Of a stretch of 64,000 nucleotides of DNA, positions 56,700-64,000 are shown piece by piece. The notes beneath the pieces are model-generated. The model had not been told where the DNA came from, made no database searches, and saw nothing but the letters and a program-made list of their open reading frames with translations. Source of the DNA: Streptomyces sp. NBC_01465 (GTDB taxonomy: Bacteria; Actinomycetota; Actinomycetes; Streptomycetales; Streptomycetaceae); contig NZ_CP109467.1 of assembly GCF_036227325.1 (NCBI RefSeq), forward strand, positions 6,510,001 to 6,574,000, given 5' to 3'. The number at the start of each line of letters is the position of its first letter. Positions within the stretch are counted from its first letter, which is position 1. The position numbers and the translations under genes are program-made.

Positions 56700-58034
56700 A
56701 TGCAGAACGCGAACGCACCTGAGTCTTCGCTGGTCGGGGAGGAGTACGAGGTCGAGGTCGGCCCCGTCGCACACGGCGGCCACTGCATCGCCCGTACGGA
56801 AGACGGCCGCGTCCTCTTCGTACGCCACACCCTGCCCGGCGAGAAGATCGTCGCCCGTGTCACCGACGGCGCCGAGGACTCGCGCTTCCTGCGCGCCGAC
56901 GCGGTGAAGATCATCGAGGCGTCCAAGGACCGCGTCGAGGCGCCCTGCGAGTACGCGGGCCCCGGCAAGTGCGGCGGCTGCGACTGGCAGCACGCCAAGC
57001 CGGGCGCCCAGCGCCGCCTCAAGGGCGAGGTCATCGCCGAGCAGCTGCAGCGCCTCGCGGGCCTGACCCCCGAGGAGGCGGGCTGGGACGGCACGGTCAT
57101 GCCGGCCGACGGCGACAAGCTTCCGCCCGGCGAGGTCCCGCAGTGGCGCACCCGCGTGCAGTACGCGGTCGACGCCGACGGCAACGCGGGTCTGCGCCGG
57201 CACCGCTCGCACGAGATCGAGCCGATCGAGCGGTGCATGATCGCGGCGCCCGGAGTGACGGAACTCGGCATCGAGGAGCGCGACTGGGCCGGCATGGCCT
57301 CGGTCGAGGCCATCGCGGCGACCGGCTCGAACGACCGCCAGGTGATCCTGGAGCCGCGCCCCGGCGCCCGCCTCCCGCTGGTCGAACTGGACAAGCCCGT
57401 CTCGGTCCTGCGCATCGAGGAGCACGACGGCGGGATCCACCGCGTGCACGGCCGGGCCTTCGTCCGCGAGCGGGCCGACGACCGCACCTACCGCGTCGGC
57501 AACGGCGGCTTCTGGCAGGTCCACCCGAAGGCCGCGGACACCCTGATGCGCGCCGTGATGCAGGGCCTGCTCCCGCGCAAGGGCGACATGGCACTCGACC
57601 TGTACTGCGGGGTCGGCCTCTTCGCCGGGGCCATCGCGGACCGCATCGGCGAGAAGGGCGCCGTGCTCGGCATCGAGTCGGGCAAGCGCGCCGTCGAGGA
57701 CGCCCGGCACAACCTCCAGGGCTTCCCCCGGGTCCGTATCGAGCAGGGCAAGGTCGAGTCGGTCCTGCCCCGCACGGGCATCACGGAGGTCGACCTGATC
57801 GTCCTGGACCCGCCGCGCGCAGGAGCGGGCAAGCAGACGGTGAAGCAGCTGGCAGCCCTTGGGGCGCGGCGCATCGCGTACGTGGCGTGCGATCCGGCGG
57901 CGCTGGCACGGGACCTGGCGTACTTCAAGGAGGGCGGGTACAAGGTGCGGATGCTGCGGGCGTTCGACCTCTTCCCGATGACCCACCACGTGGAGTGCGT
58001 CGCGATCCTCGAGCCGATCGCCAAGGCTGCCTGA
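56700..58034 (+). CDS. Class I SAM-dependent RNA uracil-5-methyltransferase (TrmA/RumA family)
   Basis: This 444-aa enzyme has a TRAM RNA-binding domain (about 12-72), four cysteines for a [4Fe-4S] cluster (Cys83, Cys91, Cys94 and Cys179), the SAM-binding motif LDLYCGVGLFAG near 298-309, the DPPRAG loop near 363 and the catalytic nucleophile Cys397 in VACDPAAL. It methylates C5 of a uridine in rRNA or tRNA; which one is unknown. CTGGAG precedes the ATG. It follows the kimA-like gene by 100 bases and is conserved beside it in actinobacteria. Confidence 0.9.
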   Translation: MQNANAPESSLVGEEYEVEVGPVAHGGHCIARTEDGRVLFVRHTLPGEKIVARVTDGAEDSRFLRADAVKIIEASKDRVEAPCEYAGPGKCGGCDWQHAKPGAQRRLKGEVIAEQLQRLAGLTPEEAGWDGTVMPADGDKLPPGEVPQWRTRVQYAVDADGNAGLRRHRSHEIEPIERCMIAAPGVTELGIEERDWAGMASVEAIAATGSNDRQVILEPRPGARLPLVELDKPVSVLRIEEHDGGIHRVHGRAFVRERADDRTYRVGNGGFWQVHPKAADTLMRAVMQGLLPRKGDMALDLYCGVGLFAGAIADRIGEKGAVLGIESGKRAVEDARHNLQGFPRVRIEQGKVESVLPRTGITEVDLIVLDPPRAGAGKQTVKQLAALGARRIAYVACDPAALARDLAYFKEGGYKVRMLRAFDLFPMTHHVECVAILEPIAKAA

Positions 58035-58075
58035 CCTGTCTTACCTGCCTGACCTTTATCGCTGCGGTCCGTCCT

Positions 58076-58103
58076 CTGGGGTCCACCGACTGGTGGACCC
58101 CAG
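58076..58103 (+). terminator. Terminator hairpin after the RNA methyltransferase gene
   Basis: A perfect 12-bp stem, CTGGGGTCCACC with complement, closes on a GACT tetraloop. Confidence 0.75.
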
Positions 58104-58156
58104 GTTCCACCAGTAGCCGCTGTCGACGACCCCGGCCTCTCAACGAGCCTTGGGGC

Positions 58157-58583
58157 ATGAAGAGTTCACGCCGCACGCGGGTGCTGTCAGCCTCCGCCCC
58201 GGGCCCGGCCCACGAAGAGACCGTCCGGCTCAGCCACGTCAGCAAGGTGTACGGCGGGGCGAGGAATCCGGTGACCGCGCTCGACGATGTCACCCTCGGC
58301 CTGGAGCGCGGCACCTTCACCGCCGTCATGGGGCCCTCCGGGTCGGGCAAGTCCACGTTCCTGCACTGTGCCGCGGGTCTGGACCGGCCCACTTCGGGGT
58401 CGGTGCATCTGGAGGGGGTGGATCTCGCCTCGATGCGGGAGCGGTCCCTGACCGGCTTCCGGCGCGAGCGCATCGGCTTCGTCTTCCAGGCGTTCAACCT
58501 GCTGCCCGCGCTCAGCGTGGTGGACAACGTGACCCTGCCGCTGCGCCTCGCCGGCACCCGCCCCCGGCGGACCGTCGTGAACG
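58157..58583 (+). pseudogene. Truncated ABC transporter ATPase (5' part only)
   Basis: The frame from ATG 58157 encodes a normal MacB-type ATPase front: Walker A GPSGSGKST at 59-67 and Q-loop FQAFNLLP at 110-117, reaching VVDNVTLPLRLAGTRPRR at about residue 138. There the similarity stops. No LSGGQ signature, Walker B or switch histidine exists. Reading continues about 210 codons out of frame through the permease sequence to 59203. The product cannot hydrolyse ATP. Loss by an internal deletion fused it to the permease remnant. Confidence 0.8.
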
Positions 58584-60041
58584 GCACTGCTCACCGCCGT
58601 CGGCGCCGCGTACGTCGCGGCGCAGTCGGCCGCTCGCACCCGGCCCACCGAGGCGCTGGCCGAAGCCACGCTGCAGCGCCGCTGGTTCAGCGCGTTCCGG
58701 CTGATCGCCGGAGTGCTCTGCCTGGCCGGGGGAGCGGCCCTCTCCTGGGGCACCGCGGCATCGGCCGGGCCCGATGCCGCGGGCGTCGCCACTCCGGCCG
58801 CGATGGTCTGGGCCGCGGCCTTCGGTCTGCTGGGGCCCGTGGTCGTACGCGCCATGACTGCCGTACTGCGCCGTCCCGTCGGCAGGATGTCCGGGCTGGC
58901 CGGGGAACTCGCCGCGCACAACGCACGGGCGCGCACGGCCCGGATGGCGTCCGCGGTCATGCCGGTGATGCTCGCCAGTGGCCTTGCCGTCGGGCTCATC
59001 TTTATGCAGACCACTCAATCCGCCGGAGCGAAGCGGGCGTTCGACGAGACGTTGCGCGCGGACCTGGTGGTGACCTCCGCCTCCGGCGGGCTGCCGCTCG
59101 ATCTGGTCGACACCGTCCGCCGGCAGCCGGGTGTCGCCGCGGTCTCCGCGCAGATACCCACCACCGGCTACATCGAGCCGGACGAGCCGATGCGCCCGAG
59201 TGAGGGCGAGGACACAGGACCGCAGCCCGTCGAGCTGCCGATGCAGGGCGTCACCGCGCAAGGGGTGGAGCGCGCCACGGCATACCGTGCGGCCGACGGA
59301 AGCCTGAACGCGCTGCAGGGCGACACCGTCGCGCTGCCCGCGACGTACGCGGACGGCCGCAGGCTCGGTGACTTGGTGCCGATGCGCCTCGGTGACGGCA
59401 CCCAGGTGAAACTGAAGCTGGTCGCCACCCTGGAGGGACGCCGCGGCTACGAGACGGCACTCGTCCCGGCCTCGCTCCTGGTCGGGCACACGGACGGCGG
59501 GCTCGTCCCCCAGATCGTGGTGAGTGCGGCAGAAGGCACACGGCCGGACCAACTGGCCGCCGCTCTCGGCTCGTTGACGGAACAGCACCCGGGGCTGCGG
59601 GTGTCCGGCACGGAGGTTCTGGAGGCGGCGCAGGCCGATGCGGACGACACCCAGACCTGGATGGCGTATCTGATCCTGGGCGTGGTCGTCGGCTACGCGG
59701 CACTCGCCCTGGTCAACACCCAGATCCTCGCAACCGCCGAGCGGCGCGGGGAGTTCATGCTGCAGCGGCTCATCGGCGCCACCCGGCGGCAGGTCCTGCA
59801 GATGATGACCGTGGAAGCAGCGCTGGTGGCACTGGCCGGCGTTGTGCTGGGCGGCCTCGTCGCCGCGGCGACCCTGGTGCCGCTGAGCATCAGTGTCCTC
59901 GGCACGGCGCTGCCGGCCGGTTCCCCGTGGATCCTGGTCGCGGTGATCACCGGCGCGGTCGCCCTCACCCTGGCGACGACCCTGCTTGCGGCGGGAGCCG
60001 TTCTGCGCGGGCGGCCCGGGGATCACGGAATCGTACGCTGA
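58584..60041 (+). pseudogene. Truncated FtsX-like ABC permease (3' part only)
   Basis: In this frame the sequence begins abruptly at TALLTAVGAAYVAAQSAA with RTRPTEAL, the end of the first FtsX domain of a large exporter permease, just behind an in-frame stop at 58578. The remaining about 485 codons hold membrane helices (near 40-60, 73-90 and 115-135 of the remnant), an extracytoplasmic domain and the complete second FtsX domain (last 110 residues, four-helix pattern). The first usable start is GTG 58713 without a ribosome site. Full-length relatives are about 800-850 aa, so roughly half is missing. Confidence 0.8.
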
Positions 60042-60046
60042 TCCGT

Positions 60047-61216
60047 ATGGATCAACAGCCGCAGTCCAACGACCAGTTCTGGATAGGTTCGCTCCATCGC
60101 TGGCATGCCGTCTTCTGGTTGCTCCTGGGACTTGTGCCGCCGGCTCTGGCGGTACTGGACGACTCCAGTGCGCGGACGTACTGGTCGTTGGGCCTGCTGG
60201 CCGTGCTTGCCCTGTGTTATCCGATCGGGCCGGTCTTCCCCGGACGTCCCGTGCTGCGGCCGCACGTCTATCTGGGTGTGCTCGTCGTCGGCCTGGGCGC
60301 GATGGCCTATCTGCTCGGTGGTGAGGCCTCGATGTTCGTGGTGGCTCTTCCACAGTTCTGGGTCTTCGCGAGGAGTCCGCGCTCCGCTGCCGTCTGGAGC
60401 GGTGTTGCCGCAGCGGTCACCCTGGGCTGCGGGTCCATCGAAGGAGTCGATGCCGAGATCGACGCGGTCATCGTGCTCGGCTATGCGGCGGGCGTGGTGA
60501 TCGGTGTGTGGGTGCACCGCGTCATCGAGCAGAACAACGAGCGGGCCAGACGGCTCCGAGCCGAGCTGGCCGCCGCCGAGTCGGCGCTCGCCGCGGCGAA
60601 CCAGCGCCGGGGCGCCGTGGAGGAGCGTGAACGCATGGCGCGCGACATCCACGACACCCTTGCCCAGGGTTTCGCCTCCATCGTGGTGCTGGCCGAAGCG
60701 GCTCGCCTCGGTTTCGAGAAGGACCCGGGCAGGAGCAGGGCGCAGCTGGTCTCCATCGAGAACACCGCCCGGGAGAACCTGGCCGAGGCCCGGGTGCTGG
60801 TCGGCTCGGCTCCGCAGAGCGGTGTGGCTCCCGGCTCGGTGGCGACCTCCCTGCGGCGGACTCTGGAGCGCTTCGCCGAGGACACGGACCACACCGTCAG
60901 CGCGGAACTTCCGGACATCGACTGTGATCAGCAGACCCGGATCGCGCTGCTGCGCTGCCTGCAGGAATCGCTCGCGAACATACGCAAGCACGCGGCCGCC
61001 GCGCACGTCGGTGTCGTCCTCGCCGAACTGGCCCCGGGGATCGAGCTGGAGATCACCGACGACGGAAAGGGCTTCGTGGTCGGGGAGTCCCAGGGCTTCG
61101 GCCTGGACGGCATGCGGCGACGGCTGGCCGAGCTGGGCGGGGAACTCACCGTCACCAGCTCGCTGGGCGACGGCACGCGCGTCCTCGCCGTACTCCCTGT
61201 GAACGGTCCGGCGTGA
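60047..61216 (+). CDS. Sensor histidine kinase (HisKA_3), no adjacent response regulator
   Basis: The 389-aa kinase has about five membrane helices (20-165), a coiled-coil linker (170-195), His202 in MARDIHDTLAQG and an HATPase domain (about 290-385) with NIRKHA and DDGKGF. It follows the broken permease by five bases. Kinases of this kind usually sit between an exporter and a LuxR-type regulator; no regulator follows, only a VOC gene. It may be a leftover of the damaged exporter locus or work with a regulator elsewhere. The start lacks a good ribosome site; TACGCT lies seven bases upstream. Confidence 0.85.
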   Translation: MDQQPQSNDQFWIGSLHRWHAVFWLLLGLVPPALAVLDDSSARTYWSLGLLAVLALCYPIGPVFPGRPVLRPHVYLGVLVVGLGAMAYLLGGEASMFVVALPQFWVFARSPRSAAVWSGVAAAVTLGCGSIEGVDAEIDAVIVLGYAAGVVIGVWVHRVIEQNNERARRLRAELAAAESALAAANQRRGAVEERERMARDIHDTLAQGFASIVVLAEAARLGFEKDPGRSRAQLVSIENTARENLAEARVLVGSAPQSGVAPGSVATSLRRTLERFAEDTDHTVSAELPDIDCDQQTRIALLRCLQESLANIRKHAAAAHVGVVLAELAPGIELEITDDGKGFVVGESQGFGLDGMRRRLAELGGELTVTSSLGDGTRVLAVLPVNGPA

Positions 61217-61232
61217 TGAGCACGACATTTGT

Positions 61233-61261
61233 TTGAAGTCTCAAGTTGTTGGACGTACTGT
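61233..61261 (+). promoter_or_regulatory. Promoter of the VOC gene with overlapping palindrome
   Basis: TTGAAG and TACTGT are spaced by 17 bases. The -35 box overlaps TTGA-AGTC-TCAA, a small palindrome where a MarR- or TetR-like repressor could bind. Confidence 0.55.
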
Positions 61262-61292
61262 CGGGGGTGAAGCTGAATCGCAGGAGGAACCC

Positions 61293-61793
61293 ATGCCCGT
61301 ACGTCGTCTCAATCACGCTGTGCTCTACATCCGCGACGTCGCTCGCGCCGTCGAGTTCTACACCGATGTGTTCGGCTTCAAGGTCGATGTCGAGATTCCG
61401 GGCCGTGCGGCGTTCCTCAGCGCCCAGGAGACCCTCAACGATCACGATCTCGGGCTGTTCGCGATCGGCGCCGACGCTCCGGGGCCCGAACAGGGACGGG
61501 TCGGGCTGTACCACCTGGCCTGGGAGGTCGGCACACTCGGGGAACTCGTCGAGATGCTGGACAAGCTGAACGGGCGCGGCGCGCTCGTCGGTGCGACCAA
61601 CCACCAGGTGTCCAAGTCGCTGTACGCCAAGGACCCCGACGGCAACGAGTTCGAGGTCATGTGGCGGGTGCCGCGCGAGGACTGGCCCGCCGAGGGCGAA
61701 GCCGCCCAGCCGCGGGCGCTGGATCTTGAGGCATCGCTGGACCGATGGGGGCCGGATCTGAAGACCGGTGCCGCCGCGGGATCTGCCACCTGA
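61293..61793 (+). CDS. VOC family protein (glyoxalase/extradiol dioxygenase fold)
   Basis: This 166-aa single-module VOC protein begins RRLNHAVLYIRDVARAVEFY, with metal-ligand His near residue 7. LYHLAWEVGTL near 70 and EFEVMWRV near 117 supply the remaining histidine and glutamate, so a metal-dependent dioxygenase or isomerase is possible. The C-terminal tail is acidic. CAGGAGGA precedes the ATG. It has its own promoter, so it is not part of the kinase unit. The substrate is unknown. Confidence 0.87.
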   Translation: MPVRRLNHAVLYIRDVARAVEFYTDVFGFKVDVEIPGRAAFLSAQETLNDHDLGLFAIGADAPGPEQGRVGLYHLAWEVGTLGELVEMLDKLNGRGALVGATNHQVSKSLYAKDPDGNEFEVMWRVPREDWPAEGEAAQPRALDLEASLDRWGPDLKTGAAAGSAT

Positions 61794-61818
61794 GCGTTCC
61801 GGGACGGCGGTCGACCGT

Positions 61819-61824
61819 TACGGT
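61819..61824 (+). promoter_or_regulatory. Putative -10 box for a leaderless M13 peptidase transcript
   Basis: TACGGT ends six bases before ATG 61831, and no independent ribosome site is present. Confidence 0.35.
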
Positions 61825-61830
61825 TCAGGG

Positions 61831-63783
61831 ATGAGCATCCTGGATGAAGCCCGTGAGGGCATGAACCCCGAGATCCGCCCGCAGGACGACCTGTTCGGGC
61901 ACGTCAACGGCCGCTGGCTGGACACTGCGCGGATCCCCGACGACCGCTCCAGCTGGGGTCCCTTCGTCGAGCTGGTCGACAACGCCGAACGGCATGTCAA
62001 GGAGATCATCCAGGAACTCGCGGCGGGCGGGACCGACGACGAGGACGCGCGGAAGATCGGCGCGCTCTACGCCTCCTTCATGGACGAGGACGCGGCCGAG
62101 GCCAAGGGGCTCGACCCCGCCAGGCCGCTGATCGAGGCCGTGGGCGGGGTCCGCGATCTGCGTGAGCTGGCTGCTTTCCTCGGCCGCTTCGAGCGCATCG
62201 GCGGCTCCGGGCTCTTCGGTTCGTACATCTCCAGCGACGACCGCGACTCCGACCGGTATCTCGTCAATCTGCTGCAGGGCGGGATCGGGCTGCCCGACGA
62301 GTCCTACTACCGCGAGGAGAAGTTCGCCGACATTCGTGCGGCGTACCTCTCCTATCTCACCGAGCTGCTCACGCTTGCCGAGCACGGCGACCCTGCGGGC
62401 GCCGCGCAGACCGTCTTCGACATCGAGGCGAAGCTGGCGGCCGGGCACTGGGAGCGGGCCGAGACCCGGGACGTACAGAAGACGTACAACCTCACGACCT
62501 TCGCCGAACTGGCCGTGCTGGCACCGGAGTTCGACTGGAGCGGGTACGCGGCCGGGCTCGGCGGGTCGGAGGCCGTGTTCGCGGAGACCTGTGTGCGCCA
62601 GCCCTCGTACCTCGCGCATCTGTCGGGTGTGCTGACCGAGGTGCCCGTCGAGCAGTGGCGCGACTGGCTGCTCGTGCGCGTCGTGGGGGCCTGCTCGCCG
62701 TATCTCTCCGGCGCGTTCGTCGAGAACAACTTCGCCTTCTACGGGCGCACTCTGAACGGCACCCCCGAACTGCGCGACCGCTGGAAGCGCGCCGTGCAGT
62801 TCGTGGAGGGCGCGGTCGGCGAGGCCGTCGGCAAGGAGTACGTCGCACGGCACTTCCCGCCGAGCTCCAAGGAGATGATGGACGAGCTGGTCGCCAACCT
62901 CCTCGAGGCGTACCGCCAGTCCATCGGCCGGCTCGACTGGATGACGGAGGAGACGAAGGAGCGGGCGTACGAGAAGCTCGCCACCTTCCGGCCGAAGATC
63001 GGCTACCCGGAGAAGTTCCGCGACTACTCGGCACTGGAGGTGACCGAGGGCGATCTGCTCGCCAACGCGCAGGCCGCGGAAGCCTTCGAGTCCGACCGCC
63101 AGCTCGCCAAGATCGGGGCGCCGGTCGACCGCGACGAGTGGTTCATGCTGCCGCAGACCGTCAACGCGTACTACAACCCGGGCACGAACGAGATCTGCTT
63201 CCCGGCGGGCATTCTCCAGAAGCCGTTCTTCTCGCCCGACGCCGACGCGGCGGAGAACTACGGCGGCATCGGCTCGGTGATCGGTCACGAGATCGGACAC
63301 GGCTTCGACGACCAGGGCGCCCAGTACGACGGCCAGGGCAACCTCAACGACTGGTGGACCGAGGCCGACACCACGGCCTTCAAGGCGAAGTCCAGCGAGC
63401 TGATCAAGCAGTACGACGCGTTCTCGCCGCGCAATCTGCCCGGCGAGTTCGTCAACGGCGCACTCACCGTCGGCGAGAACATCGGCGACCTGGGCGGGCT
63501 GACCATCGGGCACACGGCCTATCTGATCGCGCTGGACGGCGCGCCGGCCCCGGAGCAGGACGGGCTCTCCGGTTCGCAGCGGCTCTTCCTCAACTGGGCC
63601 TTCTGCTGGCGCACCAAGCGCCGCAAGGAGCAGGAGCAGCAGTACCTGACCATCGACCCGCACTCGCCGCCGGAGTTCCGCGCGAACATCGTGCGCAACC
63701 TCGACGAGTTCCACGAGGCTTTCGGCACGACGGAGGGCGACGGGCTGTGGCTCGCCCCGGAGGACCGGGTGCGGATCTGGTGA
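61831..63783 (+). CDS. M13 family (neprilysin-like) zinc metallopeptidase
   Basis: This 650-aa endopeptidase has the zinc motif HEIGH at 486-490 (VIGHEIGHGFDDQG), third ligand Glu in ENIGDLGG near 550, the substrate-binding NAYYNPGTNEICFPAGILQ near 446-464, and a C-terminal ...RVRIW end close to the family's CxxW-type terminus but without the Cys. No signal peptide or membrane anchor is present, so it acts in the cytoplasm, unlike mammalian neprilysin. It begins DDLFGHVNGRWLDTARIP near 20, as in related actinobacterial enzymes. Confidence 0.93.
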   Translation: MSILDEAREGMNPEIRPQDDLFGHVNGRWLDTARIPDDRSSWGPFVELVDNAERHVKEIIQELAAGGTDDEDARKIGALYASFMDEDAAEAKGLDPARPLIEAVGGVRDLRELAAFLGRFERIGGSGLFGSYISSDDRDSDRYLVNLLQGGIGLPDESYYREEKFADIRAAYLSYLTELLTLAEHGDPAGAAQTVFDIEAKLAAGHWERAETRDVQKTYNLTTFAELAVLAPEFDWSGYAAGLGGSEAVFAETCVRQPSYLAHLSGVLTEVPVEQWRDWLLVRVVGACSPYLSGAFVENNFAFYGRTLNGTPELRDRWKRAVQFVEGAVGEAVGKEYVARHFPPSSKEMMDELVANLLEAYRQSIGRLDWMTEETKERAYEKLATFRPKIGYPEKFRDYSALEVTEGDLLANAQAAEAFESDRQLAKIGAPVDRDEWFMLPQTVNAYYNPGTNEICFPAGILQKPFFSPDADAAENYGGIGSVIGHEIGHGFDDQGAQYDGQGNLNDWWTEADTTAFKAKSSELIKQYDAFSPRNLPGEFVNGALTVGENIGDLGGLTIGHTAYLIALDGAPAPEQDGLSGSQRLFLNWAFCWRTKRRKEQEQQYLTIDPHSPPEFRANIVRNLDEFHEAFGTTEGDGLWLAPEDRVRIW

Positions 63784-63887
63784 AGGGGCTGCGCCGCTGA
63801 AGCGACGCAAGAGGTCCGCAAGTCTGTGCATACCGGCAGGCAAGCCGTACCTCCGACAGTGAAGGGGAGCCGGAAGGAGGCTGCCCG

Positions 63888-64000
63888 ATGCATCTGGTCG
63901 ATCTGCTCGATGCCCGGTCGCGGCCCGCAGCCGCGCTCCTCCTCACGGTCACCCGGCGCTGCCCGCTGAGCTGCGCGCACTGCTCGACCTCGTCCTCCAT
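63888..64000 (+). CDS. Radical SAM protein, 5' end only (cut by window edge)
   Basis: Only the first 37 codons are inside the window. They read MHLVDLLDARSRPAAALLLT and then TRRCPLSCAHCSTSSS. The CxxxCxxC motif (Cys25, Cys29, Cys32) is the radical SAM [4Fe-4S] site. GGAAGGAGG lies seven bases before the ATG. Position of the cluster close to the N-terminus is typical of peptide-modifying and cofactor-making radical SAM enzymes, but the class cannot be decided from this fragment. Confidence 0.75.
   Translation, partial: MHLVDLLDARSRPAAALLLTVTRRCPLSCAHCSTSSS

Noticed and set aside
61825..63843. 672-codon frame antisense to the M13 peptidase gene
   Set aside because: No domains, and the opposite strand encodes HEIGH and the other M13 motifs.

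Overview
This is chromosomal DNA of a Streptomyces-type actinomycete. GC content is very high, third codon positions are almost all G or C, GTG starts and ATGA or GTGA gene overlaps are frequent, and the gene order follows the core arm of Streptomyces. Recognisable Streptomyces markers include SepH, CutR/CutS, an N-terminal-GNAT PatA, a DUF4193/DUF3093/dut/DUF3710 block and a c-di-AMP riboswitch ahead of a secreted M23 peptidase. I see no insertion sequences, phage genes, CRISPR arrays, rRNA or tRNA genes.

Left third (1-30 kb). A topoisomerase IV-type A subunit diverges from a two-gene M16 peptidase operon in which the first subunit is catalytic and the second has lost the zinc motif. A c-di-AMP riboswitch precedes an M23 endopeptidase. 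Then come a GntR regulator, HPr, PatA, a DUF5998 gene, a phosphodiesterase, thymidine kinase and a membrane histidine kinase/LuxR regulator pair. A purine-catabolism module follows: guanine deaminase is convergent with xdhC-xdhB-xdhA, with a PucR-family regulator upstream and a candidate 25-residue leader peptide in the xdh leader region. A secreted lipase and acyl-CoA ligase form a likely lipid-utilisation pair, followed by a secreted amidase, a VOC protein, a rhodanese and SepH.

Middle (30-44 kb). This part holds an unknown membrane protein divergent from sepH, an FAD sugar-lactone/alditol-type oxidase overlapping an MFS transporter, ferrochelatase, inositol monophosphatase, the CutRS two-component system, and a conserved actinobacterial block (DUF4193, unknown 294-aa protein, DUF3093, hotdog thioesterase, dut, DUF3710).

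Right third (44-64 kb). A potassium-homeostasis neighbourhood carries KdpD/KdpE, OB-fold and DUF3159 proteins, two TrkA-type RCK proteins and a KimA-like K+ importer followed by an RNA uracil methyltransferase. It is interrupted by a secreted carboxylesterase/GH3 beta-glucosidase pair. Beyond it lies a broken ABC exporter, in which a deletion has joined the front of the ATPase gene to the back of the permease gene. Next are a histidine kinase without an adjacent regulator, a VOC protein, an M13 peptidase, and the first codons of a radical SAM enzyme cut by the window edge.

Strongest leads: the ABC-exporter deletion junction, the small leader ORF plus inverted repeat before the xdh operon, the duplicated 3' gene end near 40.7 kb, the triple direct repeat before the GH3 gene, and several genes that look leaderless.
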